Below are positions 42,935 to 54,900 of a stretch of 64,000 bases of DNA, in pieces. Positions within the stretch are counted from its first letter, which is position 1; every line of letters starts with the position of its first letter. Source of the DNA: Myoxocephalus aenaeus (lineage: Eukaryota; Chordata; Actinopteri; Perciformes; Cottidae); assembly GCA_038501785.1 (NCBI GenBank), contig JBAMJR010000272.1:712001-776000 (forward strand), given 5' to 3'. The notes under the pieces were generated by a model. The model saw only the letters and a list, made by a program, of their open reading frames with translations, had not been told where the DNA came from and did no database searches. Both the position numbers and the translations under genes were made by a program.

Positions 42935-44408
42935 GGCTGGTTATTAAGCATTAAGGCTGGTTATTAAGCATTAAGGTTGGTTATTAAGCATTAAGGCTGG
43001 TTATTAAGCATTAAGGTTGGTTATTAAGCATTAAGGTTGGTTATTAAGCATTAAGGTTGGTTATTAAGCATTAAGGCTGGTTATTAAGCATTAAGGTTGG
43101 TTATTAAGCATTAAGGCTGGTTATTAAGCATTAAGGTTGGTTATTAAGCATTAAGGCTGGTTATTAAGCATTAAGGTTGGTTATTAAGCATTAAGGTTGG
43201 TTATTAAGCATTAAGGCTGGTTATTAAGCATTAAGGTTGGTTATTAAGCATTAAGGCTGGTTATTAAGCATTAAGGTTCGTTATTAAGCATTAAGGTTGG
43301 TTATTAAGCATTAAGGTTGGTTATTAAGCATTAAGGTTGGTTATTAAGCATTAAGGCTGGTTATTAAGCATTAAGGTTGGTTATTAAGCATTAAGGCTGG
43401 TTATTAAGCATTAAGGCTGGTTATTAAGCATTAAGGCTGCTTATTAAGCATTAAGGTTGGTTATTAAGCATTAAGGCTGGTTATTAAGCATTAAGGTTGG
43501 TTATTAAGCATTAAGGTTGGTTATTAAGCATTAAGGTTGGTTATTAAGCATTAAGGCTGGTTATTAAGCATTAAGGTTGGTTATTAAGCATTAAGGCTGG
43601 TTATTAAGCATTAAGGCTGGTTATTAAGCATTAAGGTTGGTTATTAAGCATTAAGGTTGGTTATTAAGCATTAAGGTTGGTTATTAAGCATTAAGGCTGG
43701 TTATTAAGCATTAAGGCTGGTTATTAAGCATTAAGGTTGGTTATTAAGCATTAAGGCTGGTTATTAAGCATTAAGGCTGCTTATTAAGCATTAAGGTTGG
43801 TTATTAAGCATTAAGGCTGGTTATTAAGCATTAAGGCTGGTTATTAAGCATTAAGGTTGGTTATTAAGCATTAAGGTTGGTTATTAAGCATTAAGGCTGG
43901 TTATTAAGCATTAAGGTTGGTTATTAAGCATTAAGGCTGGTTATTAAGCATTAAGGCTGGTTATTAAGCATTAAGGCTGGTTATTAAGCATTAAGGTTGG
44001 TTATTAAGCATTAAGGCTGGTTATTAAGCATTAAGGTTGGTTATTAAGCATTAAGGCTGGTTATTAAGCATTAAGGCTGGTTATTAAGCATTAAGGTTGG
44101 TTATTAAGCATTAAGGTTGGTTATTAAGCATTAAGGTTGGTTATTAAGCATTAAGGCTGGTTATTAAGCATTAAGGTTGGTTATTAAGCATTAAGGCTGG
44201 TTATTAAGCATTAAGGCTGCTTATTAAGCATTAAAACTGGTTATTAAGGCTGGTTATTAAGCATTAAGGCTGGTTATTAAGGCTGGTTATTAAGCATTAA
44301 GGCTGGTTATTAAGGCTGGTTATTAAGGCTGGTTATTAAGCATTAAGGCTGGTTATTAAGGCTGGTTATTAAAGCTGGTTATTAAGGCCGGTTATTAAGG
44401 CTGGTTAT
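42935..44408. repeat. 20-bp minisatellite GGCTGGTTATTAAGCATTAA
   Basis: About 64 copies run from 42935 to about 44230 in perfect 20-bp register with no insertion or deletion. Almost the only variation is C or T at one site (GGCTGG/GGTTGG), with three GGCTGC and one GGTTCG variants. From 44231 the array degrades into GGCTGGTTATTAA units without GCATTAA. A degenerate outlying part (AATTAAGGCTGG words) lies left of the MITE from about 42576. Confidence 0.96.
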
Positions 44409-44566
44409 TATATATTCTTATAATATTCTTATAATTCATAATTATCCATGGAAAGAGAGCTTGGCAGTTATTTCAGCCTCACATTGATGTGTTTACTTGA
44501 TGACGTCTTCACCAGAAACACACACCAGATGACATAGACAAGCGTGTTTTTGACTTTCAAGTATTC

Positions 44567-45629
44567 ATATCCATAACCAACCAGATACACAGAGTATGTA
44601 TCTATTACTTCATATCCATAACCAACCAGATACACAGAGTATATATCTATTACTTCATATCCATAACCAAACAGATACACAGAGTATGTATCTATTACTT
44701 CATATCCATAACCAACCAGATACACAGAGTATGTATCTATTACTTCATATCCATAACCAACCAGATACACAGAGTATATATCTATTACTTCATATCCATA
44801 ACCAAACAGATACACAGAGTATGTATATATTACTTCATATCCATAACCAAACAGATACACAGAGTATATATCTAATACTTCATATCCATAACCAACCAGA
44901 TACACAGAGTATGTATCTATTACTTCATATCCATAACCAACCAGATACACAGAGTATGTATATATTACTTCATATCCATAACCAAACAGATACACAGAGT
45001 ATATATATATTACTTCATATCCATAACCAACCAGATACACAGAGTATCTATTACTTCATATCCATAACCAACCAGATACACAGAGTATCTATTACTTCAT
45101 ATCCATAACCAACCAGATACACAGAGTATCTATTACTTCATATCCATAACCAACCAGATACACAGAGTATCTATTACTTCATATCCATAACCAACCAGAT
45201 ACACAGAGTATCTATTACTTCATATCCATAACCAACCAGATACACAGAGTATCTATTACTTCATATCCATAACCAACCAGATACACAGAGTATCTATTAC
45301 TTCATATCCATAACCAACCAGATACACAGAGTATCTATTACTTCATATCCATAACCAACCAGATACACAGAGTATCTATTACTTCATATCCATAACCAAC
45401 CAGATACACAGAGTATATATATATTACTTCATATCCATAACCAAACAGATACACAGAGTATATATATATTACTTCATATCCATAACCAACCAGATACACA
45501 GAGTATCTATTACTTCATATCCATAACCAACCAGATACACAGAGTATCTATTACTTCATATCCATAACCAACCAGATACACAGAGTATCTATTACTTCAT
45601 ATCCATAACCAACCAGATACACAGAGTAT
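44567..45629. repeat. 45-bp then 41-bp minisatellite
   Basis: Units share TTCATATCCATAACCAACCA and GATACACAGAGTAT. Up to about 45050 the period is 45 bp (with GTATCTAT or ATATCTAT inserts); after that it is 41 bp, returning briefly to 45 bp near 45415-45475. Open frames on both strands are artefacts. Confidence 0.95.
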
Positions 45630-45942
45630 CCACATGGAGCCCTCAGGAGGAGCAGCCGAGGACAGAAGGGTTTCCTCACTTTTTCACGATGTCTGATGCT
45701 GACAGGTTCCATAAAACATGTTGGGAGGAAAGTCTGAGGAAAGTCTGAAGGGCCACTGGGGCCCTCGACAGACGCTGTGTTACCAAGGAGACGAGTGAGA
45801 GCACACAGGGAGAAGGTGTGAAGGGATCAAGGACAAAGGAAGCATGTGTGTCCTCTCACTGCATGCAAAGACTGGAACGCCACAACAACAGGAAACTCAG
45901 TCTGGCTTCATTCATTCTTCTCTCTGGGAACGCAAAGCTGGA
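45630..45942. other. Unique sequence between arrays
   Basis: About 310 bp of non-repetitive, moderately GC-rich sequence with no recognised gene. Confidence 0.55.
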
Positions 45943-48900
45943 GTCTCAGAACCAGCAGAGAGGACAGAGAGTCAGAACCAGCAGAGAGGACAGAGAGTCA
46001 GAACCAGCAGAGAGTCAGAACCAGTAGAGAGTCAGAACCAGCAGAGAGGTCAGAGTCTCAGAACCAGCAGAGAGGTCAGAGAGTCAGAACCAGCAGAGAG
46101 GTCAGAGAGTCAGAACCAGCAGAGAGTCAGAGAGTCAGAACCAGTAGAGAGTCAGAACCAGTAGAGAGTCAGAACCAGCAGAGAGGTCAGAGAGTCAGAA
46201 CCAGCAGAGAGGTCAGAGAGTCAGAACCAGCAGAGAGTCAGAGAGTCAGAACCAGCAGAGAGTCAGAACCAGTAGAGAGTCAGAACCAGCAGAGAGGTCA
46301 GAGTCTCAGAACCAGCAGAGAGGTCAGAGAGTCAGAACCAGCAGAGAGGTCAGAGAGTCAGAACCAGCAGAGAGGTCAGAGAGTCAGAACCAGCAGAGAG
46401 TCAGAGAGTCAGAACCAGCAGAGAGTCAGAACCAGCAGAGAGTCAGAGAGTCAGAACCAGCAGAGAGTCAGAACCAGCAGAGAGTCAGAGAGTCAGAACC
46501 AGCAGAGAGTCAGAACCAGCAGAGAGTCAGAACCAGTAGAGAGTCAGAACCAGCAGAGAGGTCAGAGAGTCAGAACCAGCAGAGAGTCAGAACCAGTAGA
46601 GAGGTCAGAGAGTCAGAACCAGCAGAGAGTCAGAACCAGTAGAGAGGTCAGAGAGTCAGAACCAGCAGAGAGGTCAGAGAGTCAGAACCAGCAGAGAGTC
46701 AGAACCAGTAGAGAGGTCAGAGAGTCAGAACCAGTAGAGAGGTCAGAGAGTCAGAACCAGCAGAGAGTCAGAACCAGTAGAGAGGTCAGAGAGTCAGAAC
46801 CAGCAGAGAGGTCAGAGAGTCAGAACCAGCAGAGAGTCAGAACCAGTAGAGAGGTCAGAGAGTCAGAACCAGTAGAGAGGTCAGAGAGTCAGAACCAGCA
46901 GAGAGGTCAGAGAGTCAGAACCAGTAGAGAGGTCAGAGAGTCAGAACCAGCAGAGAGTCAGAACCAGCAGATAGTCAGAACCAGTAGAGAGGTCAGAGAG
47001 TCAGAACCAGTAGAGAGGTCAGAGTCTCAGAACCAGCAGAGAGGTCAGAGAGTCAGAACCAGCAGAGAGGTCAGAGTCTCAGAACCAGCAGAGAGGTCAG
47101 AGAGTCAGAACCAGCAGAGAGGTCAGAGAGTCAGAACCAGCAGAGAGGTCAGAGTCTCAGAACCAGCAGAGAGGTCAGAGAGTCAGAACCAGCAGAGAGG
47201 TCAGAGAGTCAGAACCAGCAGAGAGGTCAGAGTATCAGAACCAGCAGAGAGTCAGAACCAGCAGAGAGGTCAGAGAGTCAGAACCAGCAGAGAGTCAGAA
47301 CCAGCAGAGAGGTCAGAGAGTCAGAACCAGCAGAGAGGTCAGAGAGTCAGAACCAGCAGAGAGTCAGAACCAGCAGAGAGTCAGAACCAGTAGAGAGTCA
47401 GAACCAGCAGAGAGGTCAGAGAGTCAGAACCAGCAGAGAGGTCAGAGAGTCAGAACCAGTAGAGAGTCAGAACCAGCAGAGAGTCAGAACCAGTAGAGAG
47501 TCAGAACCAGCAGAGAGGTCAGAGTCTCAGAACCAGCAGAGAGGTCAGAGAGTCAGAACCAGCAGAGAGTCAGAACCAGTAGAGAGTCAGAACCAGCAGA
47601 GAGTCAGAACCAGTAGAGAGTCAGAACCAGCAGAGAGGTCAGAGTCTCAGAACCAGCAGAGAGGTCAGAGAGTCAGAACCAGCAGAGAGTCAGAACCAGT
47701 AGAGAGTCAGAACCAGCAGAGAGGTCAGAGTCTCAGAACCAGCAGAGAGGTCAGAGAGTCAGAACCAGCAGAGAGGTCAGAGAGTCAGAACCAGCAGAGA
47801 GTCAGAACCAGTAGAGAGGTCAGAGAGTCAGAACCAGCAGAGAGTCAGAACCAGTAGAGAGGTCAGAGAGTCAGAACCAGCAGAGAGGTCAGAGAGTCAG
47901 AACCAGCAGAGAGTCAGAACCAGTAGAGAGGTCAGAGAGTCAGAACCAGTAGAGAGGTCAGAGAGTCAGAACCAGCAGAGAGTCAGAACCAGTAGAGAGG
48001 TCAGAGAGTCAGAACCAGCAGAGAGGTCAGAGAGTCAGAACCAGCAGAGAGTCAGAACCAGTAGAGAGGTCAGAGAGTCAGAACCAGTAGAGAGGTCAGA
48101 GAGTCAGAACCAGCAGAGAGGTCAGAGAGTCAGAACCAGTAGAGAGGTCAGAGAGTCAGAACCAGCAGAGAGTCAGAACCAGCAGAGAGTCAGAACCAGT
48201 AGAGAGGTCAGAGAGTCAGAACCAGTAGAGAGGTCAGAGTCTCAGAACCAGCAGAGAGGTCAGAGAGTCAGAACCAGCAGAGAGGTCAGAGTCTCAGAAC
48301 CAGCAGAGAGGTCAGAGAGTCAGAACCAGCAGAGAGGTCAGAGAGTCAGAACCAGCAGAGAGGTCAGAGTCTCAGAACCAGCAGAGAGGTCAGAGAGTCA
48401 GAACCAGCAGAGAGGTCAGAGAGTCAGAACCAGCAGAGAGGTCAGAGTCTCAGAACCAGCAGAGAGTCAGAACCAGCAGAGAGGTCAGAGAGTCAGAACC
48501 AGCAGAGAGTCAGAACCAGCAGAGAGGTCAGAGAGTCAGAACCAGCAGAGAGGTCAGAGAGTCAGAACCAGCAGAGAGTCAGAACCAGCAGAGAGGTCAG
48601 AGAGTCAGAACCAGCAGAGAGTCAGAACCAGCAGAGAGTCAGAGAGTCAGAACCAGCAGAGAGTCAGAACCAGCAGAGAGTCAGAACCAGTAGAGAGTCA
48701 GAACCAGCAGAGAGGTCAGAGAGTCAGAACCAGTAGAGAGTCAGAACCAGCAGATAGGTCAGAGTCTCAGAACCAGCAGAGAGGTCAGAGAGTCAGAACC
48801 AGCAGAGAGTCAGAACCAGTAGAGAGTCAGAACCAGCAGAGAGTCAGAACCAGTAGAGAGTCAGAACCAGCAGAGAGGTCAGAGTCTCAGAACCAGCAGA

Positions 48901-51900
48901 GAGGTCAGAGAGTCAGAACCAGCAGAGAGTCAGAGAGTCAGAACCAGCAGAGAGTCAGAACCAGCAGAGAGTCAGAACCAGTAGAGAGTCAGAACCAGCA
49001 GAGAGGTCAGAGAGTCAGAACCAGCAGAGAGGTCAGAGAGTCAGAACCAGTAGAGAGTCAGAACCAGCAGAGAGTCAGAACCAGTAGAGAGTCAGAACCA
49101 GCAGAGAGGTCAGAGTCTCAGAACCAGCAGAGAGGTCAGAGAGTCAGAACCAGCAGAGAGTCAGAACCAGTAGAGAGTCAGAACCAGCAGAGAGTCAGAA
49201 CCAGTAGAGAGTCAGAACCAGCAGAGAGGTCAGAGTCTCAGAACCAGCAGAGAGGTCAGAGAGTCAGAACCAGCAGAGAGTCAGAACCAGCAGAGAGTCA
49301 GAACCAGTAGAGAGGTCAGAGTCTCAGAACCAGCAGAGAGGTCAGAGAGTCAGAACCAGCAGAGAGGTCAGAGAGTCAGAACCAGCAGAGAGTCAGAACC
49401 AGTAGAGAGGTCAGAGAGTCAGAACCAGCAGAGAGTCAGAACCAGTAGAGAGGTCAGAGAGTCAGAACCAGCAGAGAGGTCAGAGAGTCAGAACCAGCAG
49501 AGAGTCAGAACCAGTAGAGAGGTCAGAGAGTCAGAACCAGCAGAGAGTCAGAACCAGTAGAGAGGTCAGAGAGTCAGAACCAGCAGAGAGGTCAGAGAGT
49601 CAGAACCAGCAGAGAGTCAGAACCAGTAGAGAGGTCAGAGAGTCAGAACCAGTAGAGAGGTCAGAGAGTCAGAACCAGCAGAGAGGTCAGAGAGTCAGAA
49701 CCAGTAGAGAGGTCAGAGAGTCAGAACCAGCAGAGAGTCAGAACCAGCAGAGAGTCAGAACCAGTAGAGAGGTCAGAGAGTCAGAACCAGTAGAGAGGTC
49801 AGAGTCTCAGAACCAGCAGAGAGGTCAGAGAGTCAGAACCAGCAGAGAGGTCAGAGTCTCAGAACCAGCAGAGAGGTCAGAGAGTCAGAACCAGCAGAGA
49901 GGTCAGAGAGTCAGAACCAGCAGAGAGGTCAGAGTCTCAGAACCAGCAGAGAGGTCAGAGAGTCAGAACCAGCAGAGAGTCAGAACCAGTAGAGAGTCAG
50001 AACCAGCAGAGAGTCAGAACCAGTAGAGAGTCAGAACCAGCAGAGAGGTCAGAGTCTCAGAACCAGCAGAGAGGTCAGAGAGTCAGAACCAGCAGAGAGT
50101 CAGAACCAGTAGAGAGTCAGAACCAGCAGAGAGGTCAGAGTCTCAGAACCAGCAGAGAGGTCAGAGAGTCAGAACCAGCAGAGAGGTCAGAGAGTCAGAA
50201 CCAGCAGAGAGTCAGAACCAGTAGAGAGGTCAGAGAGTCAGAACCAGCAGAGAGTCAGAACCAGTAGAGAGGTCAGAGAGTCAGAACCAGCAGAGAGGTC
50301 AGAGAGTCAGAACCAGCAGAGAGTCAGAACCAGTAGAGAGGTCAGAGAGTCAGAACCAGTAGAGAGGTCAGAGAGTCAGAACCAGCAGAGAGTCAGAACC
50401 AGTAGAGAGGTCAGAGAGTCAGAACCAGCAGAGAGGTCAGAGAGTCAGAACCAGCAGAGAGTCAGAACCAGTAGAGAGGTCAGAGAGTCAGAACCAGTAG
50501 AGAGGTCAGAGAGTCAGAACCAGCAGAGAGGTCAGAGAGTCAGAACCAGTAGAGAGGTCAGAGAGTCAGAACCAGCAGAGAGTCAGAACCAGCAGAGAGT
50601 CAGAACCAGTAGAGAGGTCAGAGAGTCAGAACCAGTAGAGAGGTCAGAGTCTCAGAACCAGCAGAGAGGTCAGAGAGTCAGAACCAGCAGAGAGGTCAGA
50701 GTCTCAGAACCAGCAGAGAGGTCAGAGAGTCAGAACCAGCAGAGAGGTCAGAGAGTCAGAACCAGCAGAGAGGTCAGAGTCTCAGAACCAGCAGAGAGGT
50801 CAGAGAGTCAGAACCAGCAGAGAGGTCAGAGAGTCAGAACCAGCAGAGAGGTCAGAGTCTCAGAACCAGCAGAGAGTCAGAACCAGCAGAGAGGTCAGAG
50901 AGTCAGAACCAGCAGAGAGTCAGAACCAGCAGAGAGGTCAGAGAGTCAGAACCAGCAGAGAGGTCAGAGAGTCAGAACCAGCAGAGAGTCAGAACCAGCA
51001 GAGAGGTCAGAGAGTCAGAACCAGCAGAGAGTCAGAACCAGCAGAGAGTCAGAGAGTCAGAACCAGCAGAGAGTCAGAACCAGCAGAGAGTCAGAACCAG
51101 TAGAGAGTCAGAACCAGCAGAGAGGTCAGAGAGTCAGAACCAGTAGAGAGTCAGAACCAGCAGATAGGTCAGAGTCTCAGAACCAGCAGAGAGGTCAGAG
51201 AGTCAGAACCAGCAGAGAGTCAGAACCAGTAGAGAGTCAGAACCAGCAGAGAGTCAGAACCAGTAGAGAGTCAGAACCAGCAGAGAGGTCAGAGTCTCAG
51301 AACCAGCAGAGAGGTCAGAGAGTCAGAACCAGCAGAGAGTCAGAGAGTCAGAACCAGCAGAGAGTCAGAACCAGCAGAGAGTCAGAACCAGTAGAGAGTC
51401 AGAACCAGCAGAGAGGTCAGAGAGTCAGAACCAGCAGAGAGGTCAGAGAGTCAGAACCAGTAGAGAGTCAGAACCAGCAGAGAGTCAGAACCAGTAGAGA
51501 GTCAGAACCAGCAGAGAGGTCAGAGTCTCAGAACCAGCAGAGAGGTCAGAGAGTCAGAACCAGCAGAGAGTCAGAACCAGTAGAGAGTCAGAACCAGCAG
51601 AGAGTCAGAACCAGTAGAGAGTCAGAACCAGCAGAGAGGTCAGAGTCTCAGAACCAGCAGAGAGGTCAGAGAGTCAGAACCAGCAGAGAGTCAGAACCAG
51701 TAGAGAGTCAGAACCAGCAGAGAGGTCAGAGTCTCAGAACCAGCAGAGAGGTCAGAGAGTCAGAACCAGCAGAGAGGTCAGAGAGTCAGAACCAGCAGAG
51801 AGTCAGAACCAGTAGAGAGGTCAGAGAGTCAGAACCAGCAGAGAGTCAGAACCAGTAGAGAGGTCAGAGAGTCAGAACCAGCAGAGAGGTCAGAGAGTCA

Positions 51901-54900
51901 GAACCAGCAGAGAGTCAGAACCAGTAGAGAGGTCAGAGAGTCAGAACCAGTAGAGAGGTCAGAGAGTCAGAACCAGCAGAGAGTCAGAACCAGTAGAGAG
52001 GTCAGAGAGTCAGAACCAGCAGAGAGGTCAGAGAGTCAGAACCAGCAGAGAGTCAGAACCAGTAGAGAGGTCAGAGAGTCAGAACCAGTAGAGAGGTCAG
52101 AGAGTCAGAACCAGCAGAGAGGTCAGAGAGTCAGAACCAGTAGAGAGGTCAGAGAGTCAGAACCAGCAGAGAGTCAGAACCAGCAGATAGTCAGAACCAG
52201 TAGAGAGGTCAGAGAGTCAGAACCAGTAGAGAGGTCAGAGTCTCAGAACCAGCAGAGAGGTCAGAGAGTCAGAACCAGCAGAGAGGTCAGAGTCTCAGAA
52301 CCAGCAGAGAGGTCAGAGAGTCAGAACCAGCAGAGAGGTCAGAGAGTCAGAACCAGCAGAGAGGTCAGAGTCTCAGAACCAGCAGAGAGGTCAGAGAGTC
52401 AGAACCAGCAGAGAGGTCAGAGAGTCAGAACCAGCAGAGAGGTCAGAGTCTCAGAACCAGCAGAGAGTCAGAACCAGCAGAGAGGTCAGAGAGTCAGAAC
52501 CAGCAGAGAGTCAGAACCAGCAGAGAGGTCAGAGAGTCAGAACCAGCAGAGAGGTCAGAGAGTCAGAACCAGCAGAGAGTCAGAACCAGCAGAGAGTCAG
52601 AACCAGTAGAGAGTCAGAACCAGCAGAGAGGTCAGAGAGTCAGAACCAGCAGAGAGGTCAGAGAGTCAGAACCAGTAGAGAGTCAGAACCAGCAGAGAGT
52701 CAGAACCAGTAGAGAGTCAGAACCAGCAGAGAGGTCAGAGTCTCAGAACCAGCAGAGAGGTCAGAGAGTCAGAACCAGCAGAGAGTCAGAACCAGTAGAG
52801 AGTCAGAACCAGCAGAGAGTCAGAACCAGTAGAGAGTCAGAACCAGCAGAGAGGTCAGAGTCTCAGAACCAGCAGAGAGGTCAGAGAGTCAGAACCAGCA
52901 GAGAGTCAGAACCAGTAGAGAGTCAGAACCAGCAGAGAGGTCAGAGTCTCAGAACCAGCAGAGAGGTCAGAGAGTCAGAACCAGCAGAGAGGTCAGAGAG
53001 TCAGAACCAGCAGAGAGTCAGAACCAGTAGAGAGGTCAGAGAGTCAGAACCAGCAGAGAGTCAGAACCAGTAGAGAGGTCAGAGAGTCAGAACCAGCAGA
53101 GAGGTCAGAGAGTCAGAACCAGCAGAGAGTCAGAACCAGTAGAGAGGTCAGAGAGTCAGAACCAGTAGAGAGGTCAGAGAGTCAGAACCAGCAGAGAGTC
53201 AGAACCAGTAGAGAGGTCAGAGAGTCAGAACCAGCAGAGAGGTCAGAGAGTCAGAACCAGCAGAGAGTCAGAACCAGTAGAGAGGTCAGAGAGTCAGAAC
53301 CAGTAGAGAGGTCAGAGAGTCAGAACCAGCAGAGAGGTCAGAGAGTCAGAACCAGTAGAGAGGTCAGAGAGTCAGAACCAGCAGAGAGTCAGAACCAGCA
53401 GAGAGTCAGAACCAGTAGAGAGGTCAGAGAGTCAGAACCAGTAGAGAGGTCAGAGTCTCAGAACCAGCAGAGAGGTCAGAGAGTCAGAACCAGCAGAGAG
53501 GTCAGAGTCTCAGAACCAGCAGAGAGGTCAGAGAGTCAGAACCAGCAGAGAGGTCAGAGAGTCAGAACCAGCAGAGAGGTCAGAGTCTCAGAACCAGCAG
53601 AGAGGTCAGAGAGTCAGAACCAGCAGAGAGGTCAGAGAGTCAGAACCAGCAGAGAGGTCAGAGTCTCAGAACCAGCAGAGAGTCAGAACCAGCAGAGAGG
53701 TCAGAGAGTCAGAACCAGCAGAGAGTCAGAACCAGCAGAGAGGTCAGAGAGTCAGAACCAGCAGAGAGGTCAGAGAGTCAGAACCAGCAGAGAGTCAGAA
53801 CCAGCAGAGAGGTCAGAGAGTCAGAACCAGCAGAGAGTCAGAACCAGCAGAGAGTCAGAGAGTCAGAACCAGCAGAGAGTCAGAACCAGCAGAGAGTCAG
53901 AACCAGTAGAGAGTCAGAACCAGCAGAGAGGTCAGAGAGTCAGAACCAGTAGAGAGTCAGAACCAGCAGATAGGTCAGAGTCTCAGAACCAGCAGAGAGG
54001 TCAGAGAGTCAGAACCAGCAGAGAGTCAGAACCAGTAGAGAGTCAGAACCAGCAGAGAGTCAGAACCAGTAGAGAGTCAGAACCAGCAGAGAGGTCAGAG
54101 TCTCAGAACCAGCAGAGAGGTCAGAGAGTCAGAACCAGCAGAGAGTCAGAGAGTCAGAACCAGCAGAGAGTCAGAACCAGCAGAGAGTCAGAACCAGTAG
54201 AGAGTCAGAACCAGCAGAGAGGTCAGAGAGTCAGAACCAGCAGAGAGGTCAGAGAGTCAGAACCAGTAGAGAGTCAGAACCAGCAGAGAGTCAGAACCAG
54301 TAGAGAGTCAGAACCAGCAGAGAGGTCAGAGTCTCAGAACCAGCAGAGAGGTCAGAGAGTCAGAACCAGCAGAGAGTCAGAACCAGTAGAGAGTCAGAAC
54401 CAGCAGAGAGTCAGAACCAGTAGAGAGTCAGAACCAGCAGAGAGGTCAGAGTCTCAGAACCAGCAGAGAGGTCAGAGAGTCAGAACCAGCAGAGAGTCAG
54501 AACCAGTAGAGAGTCAGAACCAGCAGAGAGGTCAGAGTCTCAGAACCAGCAGAGAGGTCAGAGAGTCAGAACCAGCAGAGAGGTCAGAGAGTCAGAACCA
54601 GCAGAGAGTCAGAACCAGTAGAGAGGTCAGAGAGTCAGAACCAGCAGAGAGTCAGAACCAGTAGAGAGGTCAGAGAGTCAGAACCAGCAGAGAGGTCAGA
54701 GAGTCAGAACCAGCAGAGAGTCAGAACCAGTAGAGAGGTCAGAGAGTCAGAACCAGCAGAGAGTCAGAACCAGTAGAGAGGTCAGAGAGTCAGAACCAGC
54801 AGAGAGGTCAGAGAGTCAGAACCAGCAGAGAGTCAGAACCAGTAGAGAGGTCAGAGAGTCAGAACCAGTAGAGAGGTCAGAGAGTCAGAACCAGCAGAGA

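Noticed and set aside
45846..47393. 515-codon Arg/Ser/Glu/Gln-rich frame
   Set aside because: It ends inside the array when the unit register shifts, and the remaining 15 kb has no matching frame.
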